A stretch of 64,000 nt of DNA from Paroedura picta. Its lineage: Eukaryota; Chordata; Lepidosauria; Squamata; Gekkonidae. The notes below the pieces were generated by a model. That model made no database searches, was not told the DNA's origin, and was given only the letters and a program-made list of their open reading frames with translations. Positions 1 through 12,729 of the stretch are shown here, piece by piece. A program made the translations under genes and the position numbers. Position 1 is the first letter of the stretch. The number at the start of each line of letters is the position of its first letter. The stretch is taken from NCBI RefSeq assembly GCF_049243985.1, contig NC_135373.1, positions 98,141,213-98,205,212 of the forward strand, written 5' to 3'.

Positions 1-2320
1 GTTATGATGTTCAAGAACTCATTCCATCTTGGGAATGCTGAACCCCTCATAGCTGAGGGGATTGAGTGGGGGGGAGGGAAGAAGGAGAGAGAGAGGGAAC
101 GCTAGAGGTAAAAGTTCAACCTTCTTCTCTGGAGAACTGCTGTGAGATAATGGAATTGTTGCTCTATAAGAATGTCATTTTGCATCTATCTATGTACTAC
201 CTGTGTATTTGTAAATGAATATTACAAGAAAAAATTGAAAGAAGGAAAGGTGCCAGCCAAACATGGAGGCAGGTGAGGGGGTGTTGCTATTTCATTACTT
301 TGGAATTACATTGTAATGCAATCATAGAGAGAGAGACTAGATCTGAGCCTCAGATGGAGAAGCCCCTGGCTGGCTGCTCATTACTCTCAAAGAGTAGAGG
401 ACATACTTCACAGGATTCAAATCAGATTCTAATAAAAATATCTGTTGGAAATGCAGAACAAAGGTTGCTAACTACAAATATCTCTCATGAGTCAGCCCAT
501 ACAGTCCCATTCCATACAGTGACCAGGGTGTAAACTGCATGGAGCTTTTATTCCAATCCCAGGTCGATTCAGTTCCTGCCGTCTACACAGAATGTGATTT
601 CCATTTTGATTTTGGGCAATTTAAATTTTCCTTCTGCAACAAGCAGGATTGATCCAGAGTGACCCTACCTTTATTGTGTGATATCTTAGAGTGCTTTTAA
701 CCCTCAATATTTTAAGATTCAGATTGCGAAAGCAGGCTGTTTTGAATCTGGGCTCTGCTCCGTGGTAGAGAACCCCTGATTGGCCAAAGCTGCTCATGTG
801 ACAAGCTTGCCTTAAAGGAGACGCCCCTAATTTCTCTCAACTTCTGTCGGTCTTGTATTTTTTCTCCCTCCTCTGCCTTCTTTGATCCTCTCCCCCTCCC
901 ACACTTCAAGAAAAGAAAGAAAGAGGCTGTGCTTGGCTCCCCCTCCCCTTTTGAACTACCCTAACCACGTGCAGAACACTTTTCTGTTTCAGTGGGGAGG
1001 GGGGGGGAAGAGGAAGACCTGAATTCAAATCCATCTGAATTCGACAAGATTGACAATGGAATAAACAAAGTAAGTGCAGACTTTGCCCAGGGCCTCTTCT
1101 GCATGATGGATAAGCTGATGAAAACTCACTAAATACATTGTTGTTTTTCTGATCTCTGCACAGAAGAGTGAATTTACTCCACAAAACTGATTTTGCTTTG
1201 CATAGTGAACTGCCTCTTCGGTTCTTTAAGCGTTGTTTCTGACAGATGCTTTTCACCGATTCATTTGGCTCCGTGTAGAATACCTCCAGGTTTCACTTCC
1301 AGGAGAAGAAATAAGGAATTCTGGAGTTAATTTCCTCTTTGGCCACTGTAGGGGAAGACTATGTTGGAGCGGGAAATGGAATTTTGGAAAAATTGATGAT
1401 TGGCTCCCTGTTTTGAATTAATGTAAACATGGTGGACCATTGTCATGCCATGTTCAAACATGTCATTACAAAGAAGGGACACATTTTGTCAGATGGAGGA
1501 GGTGGAGGCACTCCTGGACTTAGTCCCCCACCCTTTTCTCACCCCCTTAGCCAATAAGATCCTCCCTGTTGCACTCAAGCACACCATGAGCCACACATAT
1601 TTTCCCTCCCACAAGGTGAATGGGTTGCTTCAGAAATAACAAAGTTAAGTTAAAGGTATCCCAAATACAAAACACTAACCCAGAATACTGAGTGTGGGCA
1701 GGAGGAAAGCTTGGGGGGGAGACAGGGATGGGGGGATGTGGTAGAGAGATACTGCAGAGAGGAGGGTGGACAGGAATATACAGGGGTGAACTGAGATGAC
1801 AAAAATGAGTTGGGAACCACAGGCAGGGGAACATAGATATGAGGACAGAGATAGACACAGAAAGCAACAAATAGGAGGGGGGAAATATGAAAGAAGAAGT
1901 ATTGACACCCTTTTGAGTGCATTCCTCTGTCTCTCCAGTTGCATGTCTGTAGATAATTCAGCAGGTGGCACCATGATGTTTCATCCTCCTCCCCTTCCAC
2001 AGGTTTAGTATTCACTTGACAGGGAACAAGGAGGCACATGACATGGAAGGGTGAATGGCAAAGATGGAGAAGCCAAGGTTCAGATCATGGGGTGCTGTTG
2101 CTGTGGAGATTCACTGGTGCTACAAGGGCTATGGTGCGCTTAGCCTGCCTGGTTTGTAGAAGCCATCTCAAGCTGCTTGACATGAGACATGGCTGAAGAT
2201 AGCATGACCTAAGATTTCTCCCACCACTCCTGTTTTTCCTTATACCCACATTTCTCTAGCACCATGCAAATTCCTAACAGTTAAGCTCCAAACCTAAAAT
2301 TTTTTGTATGGTTAAATAGA
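1..2320. other. Intergenic, no gene recognised
   Basis: No ORF or exon here resembles a known family. A purine-rich run lies at 66-105, and 850-905 is pyrimidine-rich on the plus strand. Bases 241-329 share a segment with 3820-3902 (reported as a repeat). The remainder is ordinary AT-rich spacer. Confidence 0.5.
241..329 (+). repeat. Dispersed repeat copy A (partner at 3820)
   Basis: Shares an ordered series of words with 3820-3902: ggaaaggtgcc, aacatgg, atttcatta, ttggaat and cattgtaatgcaatca. The spacing matches apart from small indels. The family is not recognised; it is probably a short nonautonomous DNA element. Confidence 0.5.
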
Positions 2321-2329
2321 TGGAGAACC

Positions 2330-3001
2330 TAAAACGGACTATTGCATTAAGCGAATGTGAGTTATTGTGATGGGAAACTGTAAAACATACAAAATGTCAA
2401 TTACTGAGATAAAATTGGTATAAAATGTTGTACAGATGGTATATAACACCAAAAATCATCAGTAAAGCATCTAAAGAACATGATTATAAATGCTGGAAAT
2501 ATGATAAGGTGTGTTATTTTTATCATATGTGGTAGAAAAAAAATCAGAAATTTTGGAGAAAAGTTCATAATATCTTAGAAGCAATGTTGAATATTAAATT
2601 TCCCATGTATCCTCATTATATGTTACTAAGTTTAATGCCAGATAATGTTCCCCAAAAAGCCAAGGACTTTTTTTCCCCATGCAATAACAGCAGCAAGAAT
2701 AGTGATAGGAAAGCTCTGGAAACAACAGGTAATTCTGAAGGTAACAGACTGGTTAGATAAATTTGGAGAATTAGCCAAAAAGGCTAAGCTGACCAGTCTA
2801 CTCAACAACAGGCCCAAAGAAATTTGGAGCGAGTGTACGGACTATATAGAAAGATAGCAAACAAATGTATTAGTTGAGCAGTAAGGCAACAATTATATAA
2901 CCGCATCTTGTATAAGAGTATGCATTCTATTTTTTTTCCTGTTTAACTTTTTTTTAAAAACCAACTAAATAAAGCTGGTAACCCCAGCACCTTTAAAAAA
3001 A
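2330..3001 (+). mobile_element. L1-type LINE, 3' end of ORF2, degraded
   Basis: Plus-strand translation gives the L1 C-terminal pattern: CYFYHMWW with KIRNFGEKF, then LNIKFPMYPHYMLL and, in another frame, ITAARIVIGKLWKQQ with WLDKFGELAKKAKLTSLL. The reading frame shifts at least once. An A-rich tail closes it at about 2990-3001. 5'-truncated. Confidence 0.7.
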
Positions 3002-3279
3002 AAGCTAAAATTTTATGATATACCAGTAATCATGTTACTGCATAACAACGTTATTTCTCTCTCCCATTATTGATGAAATGTGTTGGTAAGGAGGCGATAG
3101 ATAAAACCACCACCACCCAATTTCCCAAAGCTGTGGCAAAAACCTTTATAAGTTTATAAATTATAAAGTTCCGGAGGGCTTACAAGACTGGGCCTATGGT
3201 TGAGGCCAGCTTGGACAAGTGAATATACCAGCTGAAAGGCCTCCCTTGGTGTAAATCAGACAGCTGAATGACTCCATCC

Positions 3280-3810
3280 CAACTAATGTCCCTAGATGGT
3301 CCCCAGTTTTGCCTGACGAAGTAGAGGAACTAATTCTGAGCCTTAAGATAGGCAAAGCCCCAGGCCAGGATGCCCTATCAGCTGAACTTCTAAAAAACAA
3401 CCCTAAATGGTGGGCTCCACCCTTGGCCAACTTATTTACCTTAATTGACTTACATGGGATTGTCCCAAGTTCTTGGTTGAATTCAATCGTTGTTCCCCTG
3501 TTTAAAAATGGTGACCATAACGACCCTAATAATTTTAGACCTATTAGTTTATAATCAATTATAGGTAAGATTTGCAATTTCTGCTCTGTGACAAAGACCC
3601 AGAGGTAACCATTTTAGTTGCCAGAGTTTTAACTAAGATGCTTTTATAATATGCTGCCTACCTTGTATTTTATCTTTTATAGTTTAATCATTTTATGATT
3701 AAATGGGGTTATGTAACCCCATGGCCTATTTTATTATTTTGTTGAAATTTTAAACCCGATTTTTATATGTCTTATACATATTTTATGCCAATAAAAGGTT
3801 ACTGACTGAC
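3280..3810 (+). mobile_element. Non-LTR retrotransposon fragment (reverse transcriptase N-terminal part joined to 3' tail)
   Basis: LPDEVEELILSLKIGKAPGQ, DALSAELLK and NNFRPISL are hallmark reverse-transcriptase motifs of jockey/CR1/L2-like LINEs. The frame ends directly after FRPISL and continues into a 3' tail with CCAATAAAAGG and (CTGA)n, so the catalytic core is missing. The clade is not certain. Confidence 0.65.
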
Positions 3811-3819
3811 TGACTGAGA

Positions 3820-3902
3820 AAGGGAGGGAAGGTGCCGAACAAACACGATGGTGTGGGGAAAACCTATTTCATTAGGTTGGAATAGCATTGTAATGCAATC
3901 AG
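3820..3902 (+). repeat. Dispersed repeat copy B (partner at 241)
   Basis: Same element as 241-329, same orientation, about 3.6 kb away. Confidence 0.5.
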
Positions 3903-4599
3903 CCATTTTTTCTAAAGGGTGGGGGAAGGAAGGGAGCTTCACGATGGACATGATGCTACAGAGGGGGAGGAAACAATGATGGCCAAGACAGAGAAAGCCC
4001 AACAGCTATGCTTCTGCATTGGCCAGCCATAAAGTCAACTCCGTTAGACCCCACTTTAAAAAATGGAAACCGGTTTTCTGGGGATTCCTTTCCTATAGGG
4101 CAAGTAAGGAGGCAATTCAGGTTTGCACATGAAGAGGTGAATTTCAGTGCAGAAACTTGATTCTTTTAAAAAGCAAACCCTAATGATACCCCTAGTGTGA
4201 AAACAGTCTGTGTTGTTGGCCTCTGGCCAGGACTAAAAACAAGCACAGCTGGGAATTCTGCCAGCTCCAAAGCCGAAAAAAGGTCAAGTCCAGCCAGCAT
4301 CTCCCGGCCTCCCTGGGGGACAGCCTGCAACTTTAGCCCAGCCAGGGAAAGGCCATCACAATATCTGAGTACCCTTTATGTCCCTTGAGGGGGACTGGGA
4401 CACAATAATTGAAATGAAATGGATGTTGTTTTCCCACTTTTCTGAAGAACCAAATATTATTTTATTCTCAAGGCCAGTTACTTTCACTGGCCTTGAGAAT
4501 AGAACATATCAGCCTTGGCAGGATACAGTCAAGAACAAGAACACGTTTCTGGGCCTTCTGTTACAAAACAGTCTGATACATTAAGCTTCTCTTTAAAGA
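3903..4599. other. Intergenic with one perfect hairpin
   Basis: No gene seen. A 15-bp perfect stem with a 7-base loop lies at 4464-4500 (arms 4464-4478 and 4486-4500). Confidence 0.5.
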
Positions 4600-4881
4600 T
4601 TAAGGTAAAGGTAAAGGTATCCCCTGTGCAAGCACCAGGTCATGTCTGACCCTTGGGGTGACGCCCTCTAGCGTTTTCTTGGCAGACTCAATGCGGGGTG
4701 GTTTGCAAGTGCCTTCCCCAGTCATTACCGTTTTATGCCCCAGCAAGCTGGGTACTCATTTTATTGACCTCGGAAGGATGGAAGGCTGAGTCAACCTTGA
4801 GCCAGCTGCTGGGATCGAACTCCCAGCCTCATGGTCAAAGCTTCAGACAACATGTCGGCTGTCTTACCACCCTGCGCTGCA
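4600..4881 (-). mobile_element. tRNA-derived SINE (Sauria type), nearly full length
   Basis: Minus-strand copy of the family best seen at 6529-6812 and 26879-27158. The repeated AAGGTAAAGGTAAAGG end is the 3' tail. It is flanked by a 17-bp target-site duplication with one mismatch, 4583-4599 and 4882-4898. The last bases of the tRNA-like head are missing. Confidence 0.85.
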
Positions 4882-4899
4882 AAGCTTCTCTTTACAGAA

Positions 4900-6515
4900 C
4901 AATAATTAAGAAAATATTATTTCACCCCCTTCTCCATCAAGTCTTTTAAGAAATTGTCATCCTGCACTACATAGTATGGTTTTAGGCAGCTTTACAGCAG
5001 CCAAGATTATTATTGACCATGGCAATTAAACTTAAACTATGCATCCACAAACTTAAACTATGTGTCCAATAGTTAAACTATTATTTTTAAAAAATCACCC
5101 AAACCCAGAAATGGTCCAGTTGAGACAGGAGACTAAAACACAATCCTTAAAAATAAGGGGGGGGGGAAATCTTTTTCTGAGTTCTGAATCCTGGAATGCT
5201 GGCTGCTTCCACACCCGGGTGGTTTTACACGGCATTCAGGTTGCTGACGGAAGTGTGTGTGTGAAATCAGTCTTCCAAAAGAGATTCTATCTAAATGGCA
5301 GGGGATAATCCATTTATCTTTATTGTTAGCCATAGTTTCCCTTCCATACCTGATGTACAATGCATCTGCCCACACATACACATTGTTTTCTCAGGTAACC
5401 CTCAAGATTCTCCACTTGCCCTGGGGGTTTTCTGTTCGTTGTTGTTTTCAAGGAGCATGGATTACACTGCATGGGAGTAATGCAATATACTGGAAACACA
5501 ACAGAGTACAAGGGGCGGTATGCTACATGTTTTATGGACCAGAGTGGGCAGTTCATGGTTCTGAGAAAGCTTAGGGAGGAGTGGTATCTAGGCCAGGAGG
5601 AGGAGTATCTTGGACTAATCAGAGGAAAGGAGCTTAGATCTGTCGGAACATCTTTCTTTGAGAAATGCCAACGCAAGAGATTCTTTCTGTGCCACCGACG
5701 AATTACTAATGTTCTGATAGCCAGATAACTGAGCGTGGTGAAGCTTCTCACAGAGAAAGCCATTATATTCCAGTTAGGATGATGAAATTAGGCATGGTCT
5801 TGTTCCTGTGTTGTGGTAATACCCCAAAACAGTTTATTGGTTTAATGCAAGACAAAAATAAGTAAAGTTGGTATTGAAACTAGAGGGGTGTGTGTGTGTG
5901 TGAACATAAATGAAACCAGCTTTGTAACTGGCTTTTAGGGAAATGAAGATGAAAATATTCCCCCCACCCACTGCCTGACCTGTTGATGGGACCAGAATCG
6001 ACCATGCACTTCTATTGACTTCACCTTCAATTGTCTATACAGAAGCTTCTTATGGAAGGATTTTATGTCTCTGCTTCTCTGTACATTTTCAAACTGTAGT
6101 GTAATGTAGCCTTTGTTTCTTCCTCTTTGAATTATTTGCTGCCCAAGCACCAGGACCGCTGGCCTGGGAATCAAACCTTCACTAAATGACCATGTATCTT
6201 TAGCCAGCTCAATCTTTATACCTGATGGACTTCTTCCCTTCTACCTGATGTTGAGTTACATGTTTGGAGTGACTGGTTCTTGATATGGGATTCTAGAACT
6301 GGATGTTACCATTGAATTCTTCTATTGATTTGAGTCCTTGAGATTATTAATTCCCCAGCCCAGACATTTGTATCAAAGTAATGTATTCTGATTGCTGCCT
6401 TCAGGAAGCCCTTAAGAAAAGATGTGAGGCACATCCACAGGTCTGGAAGATACACAAAGAGTATGGACAGGGTGTAATCAAAAATAAAGCTTCATGAGGG
6501 GATTATGTGCTACAG
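4900..6515. other. Intergenic, no gene or clear repeat recognised
   Basis: The largest ORFs (5326-5763 minus, 5257-5574 plus) overlap each other on opposite strands and show no family motif. A short (GT)n tract is at 5889-5901. Confidence 0.45.
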
Positions 6516-6528
6516 TACTTGTGTGCTA

Positions 6529-6812
6529 TGAGCCTCTTGTGGCGCAGAGTGGTAAGGCAGCCACCTGAAAGCTTTGCTCATGAGGTTGGGAGTTCGATCC
6601 CAGCAGCCGGCTCAAGGTTGACTCAGCCTTCCATCCTTCCGAGGTCGGTAAAATGAGTACCCAGCTTGCTGCTGGGGGGTAAACGGTCATGACTGGGGAA
6701 GGCACTGGCAAACCACCCCGTATTGAGTCTGCCATGAAAACGCTAGAGGGCGTCACCCCAAGGGTCAGACATGACTCGGTGCTTGCACAGGGGATACCTT
6801 TACCTTTACCTT
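6529..6812 (+). mobile_element. tRNA-derived SINE (Sauria type), full length with target-site duplication
   Basis: The head GAGCCTCTTGTGGCGCAGAG with TGGTAAGGCAG is an A-box-like promoter, and GAGTTCGATCCCAG is a B box, so the head is tRNA-like. The 3' part contains GGGTCAGACATGACT, resembling the BovB 3' end GGGTCGGACACGACT, and ends (TACCTT)n. A perfect 13-bp duplication flanks it (6516-6528 and 6813-6825), so insertion is fairly recent. Confidence 0.92.
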
Positions 6813-6829
6813 TACTTGTGTGCTACAGC

Positions 6830-7825
6830 AAATGGTGATTAATTCAGTTGTTGTCACATATCCTTTCTGCTGAAAGGATGTGGATTAGCATCCTAATCCA
6901 CAAAATTAAACTGAGATCCAGTGGCACCTTAACATTAAAAAAACCCCTTTATTCCAGCATGTACTTTCATGAGTCAGAGCTGATTTCATTAACTGCACTA
7001 AGTGTATGTTACCCAAATTAGATATTAGATTGGGGAATGTAGCTAGCAAGAGGGTTAACAATGTGATTTCTACCTGTGTATACCAGGGTAATTCCCTTTT
7101 AGAAACTCCCAAAATGAACCAGTCCAGTTTAATGAAAGTAGTTTTATTTTCAAAGAATTTAGAAGTAATTTACAAACTTGCACACCACAGCAAATGAAAC
7201 ACACATACAAGAATTCAAACTAAGGAAAGCAAGGTTGAAAGGGAATACAAAAGGAAGCAGGGGAAGCTATAGTTACTGTCATAACATGAAGATGAATAAT
7301 GCAATATCTTGAAAATAGAGCAGGGTACAAGATCCAAAAAAACAAGCAATATCTCAATGCAGAAATGGAATTAAAGAAATTAAATAATAATAATAATAAT
7401 AATAATAAAGAATAACTGCCTACACACAAGCCCGCAGTGTATGTAAAATATCCAAGGAATACATACAGAGAGATGGATGCTAGATGTTCTACTTAAATAG
7501 GACATTTGTATCCTCAGGCTGCTATCTGGCACACTACCGCCTTCTGATGTTTTATTCCGGAATCCATATTTGCTGGTTAGTGTAATTGCAATACTAGTGC
7601 AATATCATTGAAGGGCATCTATGGGTTGATGACTAATGGCTACCCATCAAAGTGAGGAGGGGTTTGGCTACTAAACATGTACATTCACCAAGCAGATACA
7701 TTTAAAGCTACTCTAATGGCCCCATCTACTTCCCTCCTCAGAAGCAATATTTTTCCTGTTTTTCTTTCCCTTTACTGACTAAGCCACCCTAGTAATATGT
7801 TTTCCTCTCTGCTGAAGAACTCTCA
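6830..7825. other. Intergenic with simple repeat
   Basis: No gene. 6905-6985 is a diverged minus copy of the interspersed repeat at 34440-34625 (gagatccagtggcacctt). 7383-7408 is (AAT)n. The rest is unrecognised AT-rich sequence. Confidence 0.5.
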
Positions 7826-8665
7826 GGGCCATTCCGCAGTGTTAATGTTGCTGAAGTGTTACCATTGTGTAACACTATTTCTCGTTATCCACAACGTTGT
7901 ACACAATCTGCAACACTCCTGCAACACTCCCACAAAAATTGCTTCGTTGTAGCGATTTTTGAGGAATCTACAAAAGTGGATTCCCCCTAAAAAAAAAAAC
8001 CCGCTATACTCTTGAGAACAATCTGCAACACATCTGAAAATACATGTGCGTTCACAATACAGCATGTCCCTCCCTAAGCTCTCGCACCTGAGCTTCTGGC
8101 GTTGTGATCGCCATTTTCCCCCTTAAACCCACAAAACAACGAATAAGCGATGCTTCTTTGGCTGAAATCCCTCCACAAGCAATTGTCTGTAAAGCTTCCA
8201 AGCATAATACAGCCCCCCATTCGACACTGCTCATAATTTCAGCCAGAAATAGCACTGGGGGGAAGGTTTTTTTTTTTACTTTCAGAGCGTGTAAACAAAT
8301 AAGCGCCAGCTCCTAAGCCAGAGAAAAAGGTCTTTCTGATACATCAAATGAACAAATATGCGTTGCTACTGGTGTTTTCATGTTTTTAAAAAACAGTTTT
8401 TAAAGGGAAGCACGAACACAACAGTTCATTGGCTGCTCTGTTTGATTGACGGCCAGGGGTGGGAGGAAGCGCGGAAATATATCGCCTCCTTTGTTGCGAT
8501 TTTGGCAAGACAGGAAACTTGTGTGGTACGAGAACAGCACTAGTGGGAGAGCCTTTTTTTCCGATAGAACTGGCTGTGTGCGTTCCCGAGACCTGCCACT
8601 TTTGCTTGCAGCACTTTTCAATAGCACTCAGATTTAGCAACATTGCCCATTGTGCGGAATGGCCC
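7826..8665. mobile_element. 840-bp nonautonomous DNA transposon with terminal inverted repeats
   Basis: The left end GGGCCATTCCGCA and right end TGCGGAATGGCCC are 13-bp perfect inverted repeats. Flanking TCA at 7823-7825 and 8666-8668 may be a 3-bp target duplication. The inside has a CpG-containing segment (8440-8620) and no transposase. Superfamily not assigned; a 3-bp duplication would suit PIF/Harbinger-like or CACTA-like elements. Confidence 0.65.
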
Positions 8666-8669
8666 TCAC

Positions 8670-9670
8670 TGTCCCCTTTGTCACAGTATAATATTTTGGC
8701 TGTTGGCTCAGCCCAGGAACCTGAGAGATGAATCAGGAGCCACTTTTAATTTAAGTGATTTAAATGGCACACAAGGCATTTTGAAATTCAAAACTAATAA
8801 ATAATTTTATCTTGGAGAGGCTTTTGTTCCAATGTGTTCCCAAACAGTCTAGTAAACATAGTTAGAGTATTCTCTGACTCTTTCAGTTTCCAGAAGGCTG
8901 GTACACTCTTTCCAGTACTCAAACCCCTTCTCGTGAAACACCAGTTCTTATCTTGAGTTTTTAACTGACTCAGAGTGTCTAAAGGCAGTTCCTAATAATA
9001 CCAGATCAGGGATTTGAGAACTCTTCAGAGCTAAGTCCCTGTTTGACTGGGTAAAGAATTCTCTCTCTAGAAGATCTATCCCTTTTCTTGACCTGAATGG
9101 GCCTTTTCCTTGCCAACTTTCCCCCAGTTCTCCTGTCTGAGTTAAACTGCTCTCAATTAGGGCTGAATTCCAAAACTGTCAGCACTTGACTTTTCTTGGT
9201 TAGGGCTGAAATCAGACTGAATTCTCTCAGCATCCGATTCAGAAGTCTTTCTCTGCTCAGCTGATGCTAACAATCACATCTCTTGGAGCAGCCTATCACT
9301 CAAGGTTCTGGCTCTGTGAAAAATTAACCTTTCACAGTCCTTCAGTTGTTTATACAGTACTTCTTAGCCTCTTAAAAGTACATCCATCACAGCTACCATC
9401 AACAGGTGGGTGGGGAAAGGTGTTATGAAGCCAATACATCCAAGATCAAAGAGTAATTAATCCACTGATAATGTGTGTGGGACACTCCCACTGACAGATA
9501 GGCAAAGTGGGATTGTCATGAAATCTAATCCAGGAAAGTGCAGAATGAAACACAGGGAGTCAATCCAAGTAGGAAACTAGGGAGCATATAGCAATTTTGT
9601 TGAACTAATTAGCATCTGTAAATAGTGAATTATACTAAGATATTCATCTCTATAGCAAATGTGAAATTCC
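8670..9670. other. Intergenic, nothing recognised
   Basis: No ORF with family likeness and no clear repeat. Base composition is ordinary. Confidence 0.4.
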
Positions 9671-9675
9671 AAATT

Positions 9676-10085
9676 CTAATTCATGCCTGCAGTGGTGATA
9701 GTACTGATCTTTGTGATGAATCCTAATTTAGCATTTTCATGTTGGATTCTCACTTTGAACTTTTTTTGTACAGGTTTCCTTATTTCAGCAACAGGATACC
9801 TTGGAAGATTAAAATGTTCATCCACTGTTTTTTGAATATTGCAATATTTGTCAGATTTGTGTCCATACATTTTTGTATGTGCAGGAACTGACCTGTTTGT
9901 CAAAAGTAGAAAACCAAAAAGCATAGTTGACACATAATTACATATATTACATTGGGGAATGAACCCAGAATAGCACCGTCGATGGTACCAGGTCTTGTGG
10001 CTTGAGTGTACATGGTGACAAGTTGGCATCTTAATTTCCTGCAGGGTCTGTCTCTAAGGTTGGCATCTCTTGTCAGGTGTGGCAC
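9676..10085 (-). mobile_element. Possible Penelope-like element, C-terminal endonuclease fragment
   Basis: The minus-strand ORF contains QCNICNYV and, further on, TVDEHFNLPRYPVAEIR, ending with ITKISTITTAGMN. This resembles the tail of GIY-YIG endonuclease domains in Penelope-like elements (cysteine-containing linker, then EHFNLPxH and a C-terminal GxN). It is short and weak; a LINE of another clade is possible. Confidence 0.4.
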
Positions 10086-10089
10086 TCTC

Positions 10090-12251
10090 AGATCCTACAA
10101 ACTATTCTCACACAAAACAAATTTCTGGATGCTGCTCAGACCTCAAGGGTCTGCTCTGATTATGACAATTTATATCCTGCTTTGCTTTCAGTCTAGAGGT
10201 CTCCTGTTCAATGAGACTTAAAACAACCTATTCAAAATCTTTTGCTAATTAGTATGGGTTCAAAATTCAAATTTGCCTGTATAACTGTATATAACTGTAT
10301 ATCCAAAAATGTTATTTATATCATTAAATATCAATTGGTCCACATGGGCATTTCATGCAGATGTTTAAAAGATTAGAATTAAGGAGCATATTTCCAAGAT
10401 TTTGAACAAAATTAAGGAAGCACCAATTGTGGCACATTGGATTGAACAGAACCATTAATTAGAGAACTTAACTTTTTTGACATTCAAATCTTGGACAGTG
10501 GTCAATTTTGAGGCATTGATGTGTATCAATTAGTACAATGTGAATGTTATTACATCTTCAAATTGAATTTTGTTGTATCACATGGCTTGAACACTGCCTG
10601 GGGTCTATTGTGTTGTGAACATTCCTACATTAAGATGAAACTTTCTATGACATTTGCCTCTTTAATCTTCTTAGTTACACCTGTGTTGCTCCTGCTTGTT
10701 ACCAGCAGACTTTGAAAGAGTGATGAGTAGGGTCACTGATTGGCTTTTAATAGAGGAGACTGTGAGAACTTTTGCCTATGTAATATTTGAAGGTATGTAT
10801 AAATAATACAATTGTTTTGAATAGTAACTTTTTGAGAAGTAACTTTATTGTCCTATAAAAATGATGTAGACATTGTCACGTTTAGATATAGATTTGATTC
10901 AGTATGTTATACTTTCTGTTACAAATAATTGCTCATATTCTTAACTGAAGACTTTGCATAATAACCAATACTAAGGTATGTGGGATGTGAATAACACTAT
11001 AATTTGGTTGAGTTTACATGAAAATAGATATTTTTATTATATATATTATATATAGGGGAAACCACTGAGGAAAGTTCCTATTGTGAAAACAAGAATTATA
11101 CCTCAGAACTCATTCTGGTAATTCCTACTTGAAAAATAAATCAATAAAATATTGAAGATATTGACACTGTATATTGACTTTAATATTCAGCCATGTTGAT
11201 TCTTATCTTTCCACTTCAATCTTGAAGAACTGGTTATTCTATTTTGTACTTCAAAAGTGCGCCAGTTATTGAAAAGCACATTAAATACTTTCAAAGGGGC
11301 TGCAATTTTGAGTTGATTCGCACAATTTTTCTTTTGCATGCCAGAGAATACTGCAAATGTTGAGAGAACATTTTCTTTAATGAACGCCCAGTAGATAGAT
11401 GAAAGGAACAGATTTACCATTGAAGCGATAAAAGGTGTTCTGTTACTGCAAAATAACCTACATGACTATTCATGCTTTCAGTTATATAAACTGTACTTAG
11501 GGAGATATAATCTTACAGTAAATATACAGGTGGCACTTCATTATATGTATATAGGTACTGGTGTTGTAAGCATAGAAATGCTTAGTGATAGGTAGGGAGG
11601 GACATAAACCAAGAAAATGCGGTTCAGTCTGTGGTTCATGGCAGAACCATGAAACAAACCAGGAGGTTCGTTCAGCAAGTGTACTGGTTTGCAATACTGC
11701 AAATCCCATTGTAAAGAGACCACAGTCACTTTAAATGGGGTTTACAGAAAGCCCCCCAAAAAACTGAATACCGGGAGCAGCTTCTTCCCCAATACTCTGT
11801 TGCTTCAGGCTGTCTTCTACAGTCACTTTAAAGGGCTGCAATTCTGAGTTGCTTAAAATAGCACAATTTTAAAGGGATACCAAAAGATGCCATCTTTCAC
11901 ATGATGGATTAGGCCGCAATCACCGCTTGTTTATGTACGGGTCTAATTCCCACTTTCTCATGAAATCAGGGCCATCCTAGGTCTGGCCTGACTCAGGTCC
12001 GCGGTTGCCCCATTTTGTTGTGGCCCAAAACAGGATGTATGTTGGGCCTCGGCCATGCATAAGTGGTAAATTCGGGCTGTCTCCCACATAACGACCCTAC
12101 AAAGGGAAACCTTTGCTGATTATGTATACATCCTTAACCATTCACCTGTTATCTTTTTTGTGTGTGCTTTCCAATTATACATGATTAATACCATGCTGCC
12201 AAGTCTGGTGGCCAGGCTGCAAGCATGTGGGGGAACTGGTGTTAAGAAGCG
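10090..12251. other. AT-rich intergenic region
   Basis: No gene recognised. 11610-11880 looks repetitive (paired phrases agtcactttaaa at 11726 and 11821, and words such as ggttcatggcagaacc), probably an old DNA element. The ORF at 11187-11420 on the minus strand has no known relative that I can name. Confidence 0.4.
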
Positions 12252-12259
12252 GTGTAAGA

Positions 12260-12697
12260 CAGTGGTCCCCAACCTTTTTATCACCGGGGACCACTCAACG
12301 CCGGGGACCACTCACCGGGGACCACTCAATGCCTTTTACTGAGGCCCAGTGGGGGGGTAGTTTACTCCTCTACTCTCAACCACTGCCCTAACGCTCTCTG
12401 ATCGCTATGGTAATGTTTAAACATCCCTTCAAAATAAGATACAGACACGCCACAACAATGAACATAAGGAACATTTTATTTTCATGGAAATTTTAACTCA
12501 TGACAATGACAAATCAATGGGAACCCTGAGCTTGTTTCTCTGCAACGAGATAGTCCCAGCTGGGAGTGATGGGAGACAATGACGCCCGAAGTGTGTTGTA
12601 AAGGGCCGGGGGGGGGGGAGAAGGCGTCCTTCGGGGCCCACCTCCAATTAGTCGAAGGACCACATGTGGTCCGTGACCCACAGGTTGGGGATCGCTA
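12260..12697. mobile_element. 438-bp nonautonomous hAT transposon
   Basis: Ends CAGTGGTCCCCAACC and (reverse complement of the right end) TAGCGATCCCCAACC, matching at 12 of 15 positions. An exact 8-bp target-site duplication GTGTAAGA lies at 12252-12259 and 12698-12705, the hallmark of hAT. There is no transposase inside. Confidence 0.8.
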
Positions 12698-12729
12698 GTG
12701 TAAGAGACCTTTCGATGAACATGGGTGTG

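Noticed and set aside
6529-6620. tRNA gene suggested by A- and B-box-like sequences.
   Set aside because: The head does not close into a tRNA acceptor stem and is part of a multi-copy SINE; the same holds for the other SINE heads.
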